Positions 16,414 to 24,823 of a stretch of 64,000 bases of DNA are shown in pieces. Source of the stretch: Saccharothrix algeriensis (GTDB lineage Bacteria > Actinomycetota > Actinomycetes > Mycobacteriales > Pseudonocardiaceae); the NCBI RefSeq assembly GCF_016907655.1, contig NZ_JAFBCL010000001.1:1302001-1366000 (forward strand), in the 5' to 3' direction. Positions within the stretch are counted from its first letter, which is position 1, and each line of letters begins with the position of its first letter. Made by a program: the position numbers and the translations under genes. The notes beneath the pieces are model-generated. The model ran no database searches and had not been told where the DNA came from. It saw only the letters and a program-made list of their open reading frames with translations.

Positions 16414-16986
16414 ATGCTCGTGCGAAAGGCCGCGCGTGCTGCCGCACTGGCCCTGGGTCTGCTGCTGCCGCTGGTGGCGGTCGGTGCGCCCACCGCGTCG
16501 GCGACGGCGGACACGAAGGCGCTGGTGCGCACGCTGTACTACGACACCAGCCAGGCCCAGGAGTTCGTGGCGGACTGGGACAAGGCCGCGGAGAACTGGA
16601 ACAAGTCCGTGGTCAACGTCAAGCTGGCCAAGAAGGGCCCCGGCACGCCGACCAACATCCGGATCTACGCGGACAACGGCTGGCCCCGCGCCATCACGAC
16701 GTCCCTGGGCAACGGAACCGTCTACATGGGCCGCCAGGCCGTCCAGCAGGGCCACTACCGGCCCCGCATCACCACCCACGAGATCGGCCACATCCTCGGT
16801 CTGCCCGACCGCCGGACCGGCCTGTGCACGGACCTGATGTCGGGCTCCAGCGCCCCGGCGTCGTGCAAGAACGACCTGCCGAACGCGGCGGAGCGGGCCG
16901 AGGTCGACCGCAAGTTCCGCGGTGCGCTGGCCACGGCCGACGTCCGCGCGGCGAGCTACGCGAGCGAAGAGTGCTTCGTGTACTGA
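16414..16986 (+). CDS. snpA: Snapalysin, secreted small neutral metalloprotease (M7)
   Basis: 190 aa from ATG with AAAGGAG seven bases upstream. Residues 1-30 are a Sec signal peptide (basic VRKAAR, long hydrophobic core, APTASA cleavage region). The zinc site is HEIGHILGLPD: His122, Glu123, His126 and Asp132, the Asp as third ligand being the mark of snapalysin. Cys138 and Cys151 should form the family's disulfide. The mature size near 160 residues is longer than the roughly 130-140 typical of Streptomyces SnpA because of a C-terminal extension (ERAEVDRKFRGALATADV). The divergent LysR regulator gene usual beside snpA is missing; a glucosidase gene takes that place. Confidence 0.94.
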   Translation: MLVRKAARAAALALGLLLPLVAVGAPTASATADTKALVRTLYYDTSQAQEFVADWDKAAENWNKSVVNVKLAKKGPGTPTNIRIYADNGWPRAITTSLGNGTVYMGRQAVQQGHYRPRITTHEIGHILGLPDRRTGLCTDLMSGSSAPASCKNDLPNAAERAEVDRKFRGALATADVRAASYASEECFVY

Positions 16987-16995
16987 GCCCGTGAC

Positions 16996-17032
16996 GCTCC
17001 CGCGGGGCGGCGACCGGCCGCCCCGCGGGAGC
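16996..17032 (+). terminator. 16-bp perfect hairpin terminator after snapalysin
   Basis: Arms 16996-17011 and 17017-17032 pair perfectly around the loop GACCG, ten bases after the stop codon. Confidence 0.85.
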
Positions 17033-17071
17033 ACCGGCCGCCCTGCGGGCGCACCCCTCGTGACCTGCCGC

Positions 17072-17077
17072 TACGTT
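17072..17077 (+). promoter_or_regulatory. -10 element (TACGTT) of the histidine-kinase operon
   Basis: TACGTT ends seven bases before the ATG at 17085 with no ribosome site between, again the leaderless arrangement. Confidence 0.45.
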
Positions 17078-17084
17078 CTCCGGC

Positions 17085-18398
17085 ATGACGACCGCCGCCG
17101 ACCACGACACCCCGTGCCCGCACGGTCACGCGGACGACCCGGCGTGGAGCGGGTGGCAGCGGCCCGGCCCCTCCCCCGCGCGGCGGCGGCAGGACGTCGG
17201 GCTCGCGCTCGCCGTCGCGGCGGGCGCGCTGGTGATGACCGTCCTGGTCAACAGCATGGGCGCGGGCGTGGGCGCCGACGCGCCCCACCTGGCCGAGCAG
17301 CTGCTGTGGAGCGTGGCGGTGCCGCTGCCGCTGGTGGTGCGGCGCAGCTTCCCGCTCGCCGTCCCGGTCGTGGTGGGCGCGCTGTTCATCGCCGCCCAGG
17401 CGCGGCAGGTCGGCGACAACCTGGTGCCGTCGATCTCGCTGTTCGTCGCGCTCTACACCGCCGGCGCGTGGGGGCGCGACCGGACCGCCGCGCGGCGCGT
17501 GCGGGTCGCCGTGGTCGTGGTCATGTTCTGCTGGCTGGGCTACGGGCTCGTGCGGTTCCTGGTGCGGCCCGCGCCGCCGTTCGAGGGCGCCGCCGGCCCG
17601 CTCGACCCGATGCTCGCGTCGGTGCTCTACGGGATCGCGTTCAACCTCGTGTTCTTCCTGTCCGCGTACTTCTTCGGCGACATGGCCTGGCTGTCGGCGC
17701 GCCGGCAGGCCGAGCTGGAGCACCGGGCCGAGCAGCTGCGGCGCTCGCAGGAGCAGAACACGCGCGGCGCGATCGTCGCCGAACGGGTGCGCATCGCCCG
17801 GGACCTGCACGACGTGGTGGCGCACCACGTGTCGGTGATGGGCGTGCAGGCGGGCGCGGCGCGGCGGGTGCTGGACCGCGACCCCGCCCTGGCGCGGGAC
17901 GCGCTGCGGACCGTCGAGGGCACCGCGCGGACCGCGATCGGCGAGCTGCGCGGGCTGCTGGGCGTGCTGCGCGCCGAACCCGCCGACGAGGTCCCCGACG
18001 CGGCGGGCGGCGAGACGTCGTCGCCGGGGCTGGACCAGCTGCCCGCGCTCGCGTCCGCGGCGCGGTCCGCGGGGCTCGACGTGGAGCACGGCGTGTACGG
18101 CGAGCCTCGGCCGGTGCCCGAGGGGGTGGCCCTGTCGGTGTACCGGGTGGTGCAGGAGTCGCTGACCAACGTGGTCAAGCACGCGGGCGCGCGCAAGGCG
18201 GACGTCCGGGTGCGGTTCCTGGAGTCCTCGGTGGAGGTCGAGGTCGCCGACGACGGGCGCGGCGCGGCCGCCGGGGACCGGGGCGGCGGGCTCGGCCTGC
18301 TGGGCATGCGGGAGCGGGTCGCGGTCCACGGCGGCGAGCTGGAGGCCGGGCCCCGCCGGGACGGCGGTTACCTGGTCCGCGCGAGGTTCCCGGCGTGA
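17085..18398 (+). CDS. NarL-type sensor histidine kinase
   Basis: 437 aa. There are four to five membrane helices between residues 35 and 205, a short coiled stretch, then the HisKA_3 dimerisation domain with phospho-acceptor His242 in RIARDLHDVVAHHVSVM. The HATPase domain follows, with VVQESLTNVVKHAGA (N box), DDGRG and GLLGMRERV. No dedicated extracellular sensor domain exists, so the signal is probably sensed in the membrane. Its stop overlaps the response-regulator start (GTGA). Confidence 0.94.
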   Translation: MTTAADHDTPCPHGHADDPAWSGWQRPGPSPARRRQDVGLALAVAAGALVMTVLVNSMGAGVGADAPHLAEQLLWSVAVPLPLVVRRSFPLAVPVVVGALFIAAQARQVGDNLVPSISLFVALYTAGAWGRDRTAARRVRVAVVVVMFCWLGYGLVRFLVRPAPPFEGAAGPLDPMLASVLYGIAFNLVFFLSAYFFGDMAWLSARRQAELEHRAEQLRRSQEQNTRGAIVAERVRIARDLHDVVAHHVSVMGVQAGAARRVLDRDPALARDALRTVEGTARTAIGELRGLLGVLRAEPADEVPDAAGGETSSPGLDQLPALASAARSAGLDVEHGVYGEPRPVPEGVALSVYRVVQESLTNVVKHAGARKADVRVRFLESSVEVEVADDGRGAAAGDRGGGLGLLGMRERVAVHGGELEAGPRRDGGYLVRARFPA

Positions 18399-19063
18399 GC
18401 GCGCTGCGCGTGGTGCTGGCCGACGACCAGGACCTGGTGCGGGCGGGCTTCCGGGTCATCCTCGGCACCGAGGACGACATCGCGGTGGTCGGCGAGGCGC
18501 GGGACGGCCTGGAGGCCGTGTCGGTCGTCGAGCGGCTCCGGCCCGACGTGGTGCTGATGGACGTCCGGATGCCCGGGGTGGACGGGTTGGAGGCCACCCG
18601 GCGCATCCTCGGGCCGGCGGGGGCGGACAACCCGATCAAGGTCGTGATCCTGACCACCTTCGACCGCGAGGACTACCTGTTCGAGGCGTTGCGGGCGGGG
18701 GCGAGCGGCTTCCTGCTCAAGAACTCCTCGCCGGAGGACCTGGTCGAGTCGGTGCGGGTCGTGGCGCGCGGGGACGCCCTGCTGTCCCCGGAGGTCACCC
18801 GCCGCGTCATCGCCCGCTTCGGCACGCCCTCGCCGGCGGCCGGCTCCCACCGTCCGCCGCAGCTGACCGACCGGGAGTTCGAGGTCCTGGTGCACCTGGC
18901 GCGGGGCGCCAGCAACGCCGAGATCGCCACGGCGCTCCACCTGGGCGAGACCACGGTGAAGACCCACGTGTCGCGCATCCTGGCGAAGCTGGACCTGCGG
19001 GACCGGACGCACGCCGTGGTCTACGCCTACGAGCAGGGGATCGTCGCGCCCGGCCGGAGCTGA
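18395..19063 (+). CDS. LuxR/NarL-family response regulator
   Basis: 222 aa from GTG, overlapping the kinase stop. The receiver domain has acidic pocket ADDQD and phospho-acceptor Asp56 (VVLMDVRMPG). The C-terminal LuxR helix-turn-helix begins LTDREFEVLVHLARGASNAEIA. An ABC exporter follows after 100 bp with its own start signal, and bacterial NatAB-type exporters are common targets of such pairs. Confidence 0.95.
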   Translation: MSALRVVLADDQDLVRAGFRVILGTEDDIAVVGEARDGLEAVSVVERLRPDVVLMDVRMPGVDGLEATRRILGPAGADNPIKVVILTTFDREDYLFEALRAGASGFLLKNSSPEDLVESVRVVARGDALLSPEVTRRVIARFGTPSPAAGSHRPPQLTDREFEVLVHLARGASNAEIATALHLGETTVKTHVSRILAKLDLRDRTHAVVYAYEQGIVAPGRS

Positions 19064-19150
19064 CCGGCGCGCCCCGGAGGCGGGGGTCCTCCGCCAGGAG
19101 GACCCCGGCGGTCGGTCGCGCGCGGGACGCGCCGAGGTGCGCGCGGCGCA

Positions 19151-19156
19151 TAGCCT
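19151..19156 (+). promoter_or_regulatory. -10 element (TAGCCT) of the ABC exporter operon
   Basis: TAGCCT ends seven bases before the ATG at 19164; no ribosome site lies between. The sequence upstream is a possible binding site for the adjacent response regulator. Confidence 0.45.
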
Positions 19157-19163
19157 CGCGGCC

Positions 19164-20048
19164 ATGTTGACAGTGACGTCGATCGGCCGGAGCTTCGGCG
19201 ACCACCGGGTTCTCGACGGGGTGTCGTTCGAGGTCCGGCCCGGCCGGATGACGGGGTTCCTGGGGGCCAACGGTTCGGGCAAGACCACCACCATGCGCAT
19301 CGTCCTGGGGGTGCTCGCCGCCCACAGCGGCACGGTGACCTGGCAGGGCCGGCCGGTGGACCAGGCAGTGCGGCAGCGGTTCGGCTACATGCCCGAGGAG
19401 CGCGGGCTGTACCCGAAGACGGGCGTGGCCGAGCAGATCAGCTGGCTGGGACAGCTGCACGGGCTCGACCAGGCCACCGCCCGGCGCAACACCGAGCGGC
19501 TGCTCGACCAGCTCGAACTGGGCCACCGCGCGAAGGACCGGCTGGAGGAGCTGTCCCTGGGCAACCAGCAGCGCGCGCAGATCGCCGCCGCGCTGGTGCA
19601 CGACCCCGTGCTGCTCATCCTGGACGAGCCGTTCTCCGGCCTGGACCCGATCGCCGTGGAGACCGTGCTGGGCGTGCTGCGGGAACGGGCCGCGGCGGGG
19701 GTCCCGGTGCTGTTCTCCAGCCACCAGCTGTCGGTCGTGGAACGCCTGTGCGACGACGTGGTCATCATCTCCGGCGGCCGGATCACCGCCGCCGGCGCGC
19801 GGGACGAGCTGCGGGCCCGGTACGGCACCACGCGGTTCGAGCTGGTCGTCGGCTCCGACGCGGGGTGGGTGCGCGACGTGCCCGGCGTCCGGGTGGTCGA
19901 CGGGGACGGCGCCCGGGTGGTGTTCGAGCTCGACGGCCGACCCGACGCCGAGCAGGAGGTGCTCGCCGCCGCGCTGGGCCGGGGACCGGTCCGCAGCTTC
20001 ACCCCCGTCGTGCCGACGCTCGACGAGATCTTCATGGAGGCGATCTGA
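19164..20048 (+). CDS. ABC transporter ATP-binding protein (NatA-like)
   Basis: 294 aa. Walker A is GANGSGKTT. The signature is LSLGNQQRAQIAAAL, a LSLGNQQ variant typical of the NatA branch. Walker B runs into LDEPFSGLDP, and the switch histidine is in FSSHQ. The last 75 residues form the extra domain found in DrrA/NatA-like exporters. It is coupled to the permease by a TGATG overlap. The pair is likely a Na+ or drug/lipid exporter controlled by the neighbouring two-component system. Confidence 0.92.
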   Translation: MLTVTSIGRSFGDHRVLDGVSFEVRPGRMTGFLGANGSGKTTTMRIVLGVLAAHSGTVTWQGRPVDQAVRQRFGYMPEERGLYPKTGVAEQISWLGQLHGLDQATARRNTERLLDQLELGHRAKDRLEELSLGNQQRAQIAAALVHDPVLLILDEPFSGLDPIAVETVLGVLRERAAAGVPVLFSSHQLSVVERLCDDVVIISGGRITAAGARDELRARYGTTRFELVVGSDAGWVRDVPGVRVVDGDGARVVFELDGRPDAEQEVLAAALGRGPVRSFTPVVPTLDEIFMEAI

Positions 20049-21145
20049 TGCCCACCGGGAGCAGCACGCGCGGCTTCGTCGCCGCCACCCGCCTGATCGC
20101 CGAGCGCGAGGTGAAGACCTTCCTGCGTGCCAAGGGTTTCTGGATCGGGCTGGCGGTGGTCGTGGTCGGCCTGTTCGCGATGTCGATCCTGCCCACCGCG
20201 CTCGGCGGCGGCACGACGAAGGTCGCCGCGGTCGGCGCCGAGGCCGCGAAGGTGCTGGCGGGCACGGACCTGGAGGTCCGCGAGGCGCCCGACGTGGCCG
20301 CCGCCCGGGACCTCGTCCGCGCGGAGGAGGTCGAGGCGGCCGTCGTGCCGGACACCGGCGGCGAGTCCGCCACCGGTGTGCGGGTGGTGGCGCTGGCCGA
20401 CCCGCCGACCGACGTCGTGGCGGCCCTGCGCACCGCGCCGCCGGTGGACCTGCTGGACCCGTCCGAGGTCGGCCAGGGGCAGCGACAACTGGTGATCATG
20501 GTGTTCGCGCTGGTGTTCCTCGTGTTCGGCATGGGCGGCACGGCCATCGCGCAGAGCACGGTGACCGAGAAGCAGACCCGGATCGTGGAGATCCTGGTGT
20601 CGACGGTGCCGGTGCGGGCGCTGCTGGCGGGCAAGATCGCGGGGCACGTGCTGCTGACCATCGGGCAGGTGCTGGTGATCGCGGTGGCCGCGCCGCTGGC
20701 GCTGCGGCTGGGCGGCCACTCGGACCTGCTGGCGCTGGTGGCGCCCGCGCTGGGCTGGTTCGTGCCGTTCCTCGTCCTGGGCTTCGTGCTGCTGGCGGCG
20801 ATGTGGGCGGTCGCCGGGTCGCTGGTCAGCCGCCAGGAGGACCTGGGGTCGAGCATGGGCCTGGTCGTGATGCTGGTGCTGGGGCCGTACTTCGGCGTGA
20901 TGTTCTTCGCCGACAACGAGCCCGTGCTCACCGTGATGTCGTTCGTGCCGTTCTCGTCGGCCATCGCGATGCCCGTGCGCCTGTTCGCCGGGCAGGCGGC
21001 GGCGTGGGAGGTGCTGGTGTCGATGGGCCTGCTGGCCGGCACGGCGGTCCTGGTCGTGCTGCTGGCCAGTCGGCTGTACTCCGGGTCGCTGCTGCACACC
21101 GGCGGCAAGCTCGGCCTGGCGAAGGCGTGGCAGCGCCAGGAGTGA
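20048..21145 (+). CDS. ABC-2 type permease (NatB-like)
   Basis: 365 aa. One N-terminal helix (GFWIGLAVVVVGLFAMSI), an extracytoplasmic loop of about 120 residues, and five C-terminal helices are seen, the ABC2_membrane_3/NatB layout. GQRQLVIMVFALVFLVFGMGG begins the C-terminal bundle and TVTEKQTRIVEILVSTV is the conserved cytoplasmic motif contacting the ATPase. Confidence 0.9.
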   Translation: MPTGSSTRGFVAATRLIAEREVKTFLRAKGFWIGLAVVVVGLFAMSILPTALGGGTTKVAAVGAEAAKVLAGTDLEVREAPDVAAARDLVRAEEVEAAVVPDTGGESATGVRVVALADPPTDVVAALRTAPPVDLLDPSEVGQGQRQLVIMVFALVFLVFGMGGTAIAQSTVTEKQTRIVEILVSTVPVRALLAGKIAGHVLLTIGQVLVIAVAAPLALRLGGHSDLLALVAPALGWFVPFLVLGFVLLAAMWAVAGSLVSRQEDLGSSMGLVVMLVLGPYFGVMFFADNEPVLTVMSFVPFSSAIAMPVRLFAGQAAAWEVLVSMGLLAGTAVLVVLLASRLYSGSLLHTGGKLGLAKAWQRQE

Positions 21146-21160
21146 CCGCCCCGGGAAGTG

Positions 21161-21191
21161 GCCGCCCCGGGGGTGACGACCCCGGGGCGGC
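21161..21191 (+). terminator. 12-bp perfect hairpin terminator
   Basis: Arms 21161-21172 and 21180-21191 pair perfectly around a 7-nt loop, 15 bases after the permease stop. Confidence 0.75.
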
Positions 21192-21282
21192 GGCAGTGCC
21201 CGCCGGCGAGCCGTTGCGCCGCAACCGGATTCCCCGCGACCGGCGCCTATACTGCGCACCACCGATCTTGTGGGGGCGTGCG

Positions 21283-21639
21283 GTGGCGGTGGGCAGTGAC
21301 GAGTTCTTCCGGGTCCTGGACGGGCTGGCCGGCGTGGAGCGCGTGCCGGGCGACCGGCACAGCTCGTTCAGCGTGGGCGGCAAGCGGTTCGGCTACCACT
21401 GGCCGCGCACCGGCACGGTCGGCCTGAAGCAGACGCTGTCGGAGCAGCGCGCGCTGGTGGCCGAGCGGCCGGAGGTGTTCGAGGAGCAGTTCACCGCCGG
21501 CGGGTTCGGCTGGGTCGTGGTCCACCTGGCCGGCGTCGACGCCGACGAGCTGGCCGAGCTGGTCTTCGAGGCGTGGCGGCTGACCGCGCCGGCCGAGCTG
21601 GTCGCCGCGGCGCCCGACCCGGCCGCCCGCCCCTGCTGA
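21283..21639 (+). CDS. MmcQ/YjbR family protein
   Basis: 118 aa from GTG at 21283, with GTGGGGG just upstream; a second GTG lies two codons further in. The chain has the compact CyaY-like DNA-binding fold pattern of YjbR, with FGYHWPRTGTVGLKQT and VVVHLAGVDADELAELVFEAWR. Family members are small cytoplasmic proteins of unclear function. A TATACT hexamer at 21248-21253 is a candidate -10, which would give a leader of about 25 nt. Confidence 0.85.
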   Translation: MAVGSDEFFRVLDGLAGVERVPGDRHSSFSVGGKRFGYHWPRTGTVGLKQTLSEQRALVAERPEVFEEQFTAGGFGWVVVHLAGVDADELAELVFEAWRLTAPAELVAAAPDPAARPC

Positions 21640-21698
21640 AGCTGTGGCCGGCGCGATCCGGCAGTAGCGTTTGTGACCACTCGTTCGGCTGATGCGGG

Positions 21699-23048
21699 GT
21701 GGTTGTGGACGGCTACGGATTCACCGTCGCGCTGGTCGTGGTGCTGGTGCTGCTCAACGCGGTGTTCGCGGGCAGCGAGATGGCGCTGATCTCCCTGCGC
21801 GAGGGGCAGTTGCGGGCGCTGGAGCGCGACGGCCGGGCGGGCGCGCGCACCCTGGTGAAGCTGGCCCGGGACCCGAACCGGTTCCTGGCCACCATCCAGA
21901 TCGGGATCACCCTGGCCGGGTTCCTGGCCTCGGCGACGGCCGCGGTGTCGCTGGCCGCGCCGCTGGTGCCGCTGCTGTCGTTCCTGGGCGGCGCGGCCGA
22001 CGCGGTGGCGGTGGCGCTGGTGACGGTCGTGCTGACGTTCCTGACGCTGGTGTTCGGCGAGCTGGCGCCCAAGCGGCTGGCGATGCAGAACGCGCTGCGG
22101 TGGGCGCTGCTGGTGGCCCGGCCGCTGGACGTGCTCTCGACGATCTCCCGCCCGGCGGTGTGGGCGCTGAGCGCCTCCACCAACCTGGTGGTGCGGCTGC
22201 TGGGCGGCCGGGCCGAGGTGGACCCCGACCAGCTCTCGCCGGAGGAGCTGCGGGAGCTGGTCTCCGCCCAGCGCGGCCTCAACCCCGAGCAGCGGATGAT
22301 CATCACCGGCGCGCTGGAGATCCACGAGCGCCGGCTGCGCGAGGTGCTGGTGCCGCGCCGGTCCGTGGTCACGCTGGCCGCGGAGCTGGGCGTGGCGGCG
22401 GCGCGCGCCGAGCTGGCCGCCTCCGGCCACTCCCGCGCGCCGGTGGCCCGCGGCGGGCACCTGGACGACCTGGTCGGCGTGGTGCACCTGCGCGACCTGC
22501 TGGGCGACGACGTGCCGCTGGCACGGGTGGCGCGGCCCGCGCTGGTGGTCCCGGACTCGGTGCGGGTCTCCGACGCGCTGCGCCGGTTCAAGGCCGAGCG
22601 CGAGCAGCTGGCGCTGGTGGTCGACGAGCACGGCTCGGTGGCGGGCATGGTCACGCTGGAGGACCTGCTGGAGGAGGTCGTCGGCGAGATCTACGACGAG
22701 ACCGACCGGGACGTGATGGCGGTCCGCAACGCCCAGGACGGCTCGCTGGTGCTGCCCGGCACGTTCCCCGTGCACGACCTGGTCGACGTCGGGGTGGAGC
22801 TGCCGGACGCGCCCGAGGGCGACTACGCCACCATCGCCGGCCTGGTGCTGGTGCTGCTGGGCCACATCCCGGAGCGGCCGGGCGAGCGGGTGGCGGTGTC
22901 GGGCTGGACGGTCGAGGTCCGCCGCGTGGAGCACCACGCCATCACCGAGGTGCTGCTGCGGCGCGGGTCAGGGCAGGGGGAGGTCGGGCGGGATCTGCAG
23001 GGCGACGGTGATCAGGGAGTGGACGCGGGTGGCGACGGCGGCCAGTAA
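21699..23048 (+). CDS. CNNM/HlyC-CorC family membrane protein with CBS pair (first of three)
   Basis: 449 aa from GTG. Residues 1-190 are the DUF21/CNNM membrane domain with three to four helices and the motifs NAVFAGSEMALIS and GELAPKRLA. Residues about 210-335 are a CBS pair ending VTLEDLLEEVVGEIYDE. A CorC_HlyC domain follows. CNNM proteins move Mg2+ (or Co2+) in exchange for Na+. The last 27 codons (GQGEVGRDLQ onward) run antisense through the end of the MerR gene and have no family counterpart, so the conserved protein effectively ends near residue 424. Confidence 0.9.
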   Translation: MVVDGYGFTVALVVVLVLLNAVFAGSEMALISLREGQLRALERDGRAGARTLVKLARDPNRFLATIQIGITLAGFLASATAAVSLAAPLVPLLSFLGGAADAVAVALVTVVLTFLTLVFGELAPKRLAMQNALRWALLVARPLDVLSTISRPAVWALSASTNLVVRLLGGRAEVDPDQLSPEELRELVSAQRGLNPEQRMIITGALEIHERRLREVLVPRRSVVTLAAELGVAAARAELAASGHSRAPVARGGHLDDLVGVVHLRDLLGDDVPLARVARPALVVPDSVRVSDALRRFKAEREQLALVVDEHGSVAGMVTLEDLLEEVVGEIYDETDRDVMAVRNAQDGSLVLPGTFPVHDLVDVGVELPDAPEGDYATIAGLVLVLLGHIPERPGERVAVSGWTVEVRRVEHHAITEVLLRRGSGQGEVGRDLQGDGDQGVDAGGDGGQ

Positions 23049-23375
23049 GCCGTGCACCTCGGGCGAGGCCGCCTCCGCCGCCGTCTGCAGGGTGCGCAGG
23101 TCCTCGTCGATGCGGTCCAGGATCGCGCCCACGTCGACCTGCGGGCCGCGCAGGGCCGACGCGATCTCCTCCAGCGGCACGCCCTGCACCTCCAGGCGCT
23201 GCACGAGGTGGATGCGGTCGACGTCGGCCGGGTGGTAGAGCCGGTAGTTGCCCGCCGTGCGCTTGGCGGGGCACAGCAGGCCCAGGGAGGTGTAGTAGTC
23301 GACGGTGCGGGGGCTGACCTGGGCGCGGGCGGCGAGTTCACCGATCTTGAGCAGGACGTCGGTCACCCTGGCCAC
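22968..23375 (-). CDS. MerR-family transcriptional regulator
   Basis: 135 aa from GTG at 23375; GTG at 23366 (VTDVLL) is an alternative because GGAGG lies about ten bases before it and only two before the first. The N-terminus is a MerR winged helix (IGELAARAQVSPRTVDYYTSLGLL, then NYRLYHPADVDRIHLV), followed by a coiled coil and a tail with no cysteine pair for metal sensing. It lies between CNNM genes 1 and 2, divergent from gene 2, so it likely controls that promoter. Its 3' end overlaps the first CNNM gene by 81 nt on the opposite strand. Confidence 0.9.
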   Translation of the reverse strand: MARVTDVLLKIGELAARAQVSPRTVDYYTSLGLLCPAKRTAGNYRLYHPADVDRIHLVQRLEVQGVPLEEIASALRGPQVDVGAILDRIDEDLRTLQTAAEAASPEVHGLLAAVATRVHSLITVALQIPPDLPLP

Positions 23376-23515
23376 ACCTCCGCGTACTCACCGTCAACCG
23401 TACAGTGCCACGTGCTAGTGTGAAGTATGCCCGACAGCGCCGACACCGACGGCTGTAGTAGGAGGCCGGGCCCGACCCGGCTGATCATGGTCCTTCCGCT
23501 CGTGGCGGGTGCGCC

Positions 23516-24823
23516 GTGCTGATCCTCAGCGGCCTGCTCGCGATCGTGGCCCTCACCGCGGCCACGGGTTACTTCGTCGCCCAGGAGTTCGCCTACATGG
23601 CGGTCGACCGGGGGCGGCTGCGCCGGATGGCGGAGAACGGCGACAGGGCCGCCGCCCGCGCCCTGGACGTCACCCAGCGGCTGTCCTTCATGCTCTCCGG
23701 CGCCCAGTTCGGCATCACGGTCACCGCGCTGCTCGCGGGTTACGTGGCCGAACCGCTGCTGGGCACCGGCCTGGCCGACCTGCTCGGCGTGACCGGCCTG
23801 CCGCAGGCCGTCGCCGTGTCGCTGTCGATGGCGGTGGCGCTGGTGTTCGCCACGGTCGTGCAGATGGTGCTGGGCGAGCTGCTGCCGAAGAACTTCGCCA
23901 TCGCCCGGCCCGAACCGCTGGCCAAGGCGCTGAGCGCGTCCACCCTGGGCTACCTCAAGGTCGCGGGCCCGGTGATCCGGCTGTTCGACGCGGCGGCCAA
24001 CCGGCTGCTGCGCGCGGTGGGCATCGAGCCGGTGGAGGAGCTGCCGCAGGGCGCCACCCCGGAGGACCTGAGGCAGATCATCGGCGACGCGAGCAGCGAG
24101 GGCCACCTGGACCCGGAGCTGTCCGGCCTGCTGGAGCGCGGGCTGGGCTTCCGCGAGCTGGTCGCCGAGCAGGCGATGACGCCGCGCGTGGCCGTGCGGA
24201 CCGTGCGCGCCGACGAGCCCGCCGCCCGCGTGGTCGACCTGCTGGACACCGGCCACTCCCGCTTCCCCGTGTTCGGCGAGGACCTGGACGACCTGCGCGG
24301 CGTCGTCGGCCTGGCCGAGGTGCTGACCGTGGCGCCCGAGCGCCGCGCGGGCACCCCGGTCGGCGACATCGCCTCGCCCGCCCTGGTGGTGCCCGCGACG
24401 CTGCCGCTGCCCGCCGTGCTGGAGCGGCTGCGCGCCGAGCGCCGGCAGCTCGCGTGCGTGGTGGACGAGTTCGGCGGCTTCGCCGGCGTCGTGTCGCTGG
24501 AGGACCTGGCCGAGGAGCTGGTCGGGGAGATCCGCGACGAGGACGACCCCGACGAGGACCGCATCGAGCCGCTGGGCGAGGGCGCCTGGCGGGTGCCCGG
24601 CCGGATGCGGGTGGACGAGGTCGCCGACACCACCGGCGTGGAGCTGCCGCCGCACGACAGCTACGACACCGTGTCGGGCCTGGTGCTGCACCGGCTCGGC
24701 CGCACCGCGCGGGTCGGCGACGAGGTCGGGCTCGACGGCGTGTCGGTGCGGGTCACCGCCGTGGCGCGCAACGTGCCCGCCAGCGTCGTGCTGGCCACCG
24801 CCGGGCGGGGTGAGGTCCGATGA
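23516..24823 (+). CDS. CNNM/HlyC-CorC family membrane protein with CBS pair (second of three)
   Basis: 435 aa from GTG. It has the same architecture as the first copy: CNNM membrane domain (GYFVAQEFAYMAVDRGRL, GELLPKNFA), CBS pair with VSLEDLAEELVGEIRDE, and a CorC_HlyC domain (PGRMRVDEVADTTGVELP). An acidic stretch EDDPDEDR joins the last two domains. Its ATG-overlapping stop couples it to the third copy. The 140-bp leader after the divergent MerR gene should hold the operon promoter. Confidence 0.9.
   Translation: MLILSGLLAIVALTAATGYFVAQEFAYMAVDRGRLRRMAENGDRAAARALDVTQRLSFMLSGAQFGITVTALLAGYVAEPLLGTGLADLLGVTGLPQAVAVSLSMAVALVFATVVQMVLGELLPKNFAIARPEPLAKALSASTLGYLKVAGPVIRLFDAAANRLLRAVGIEPVEELPQGATPEDLRQIIGDASSEGHLDPELSGLLERGLGFRELVAEQAMTPRVAVRTVRADEPAARVVDLLDTGHSRFPVFGEDLDDLRGVVGLAEVLTVAPERRAGTPVGDIASPALVVPATLPLPAVLERLRAERRQLACVVDEFGGFAGVVSLEDLAEELVGEIRDEDDPDEDRIEPLGEGAWRVPGRMRVDEVADTTGVELPPHDSYDTVSGLVLHRLGRTARVGDEVGLDGVSVRVTAVARNVPASVVLATAGRGEVR

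Noticed and set aside
23376..23515. Riboswitch (M-box or yybP-ykoY type) in the leader of the second CNNM gene
   Set aside because: None of the conserved core sequences of these riboswitches can be found in the 140 bp.
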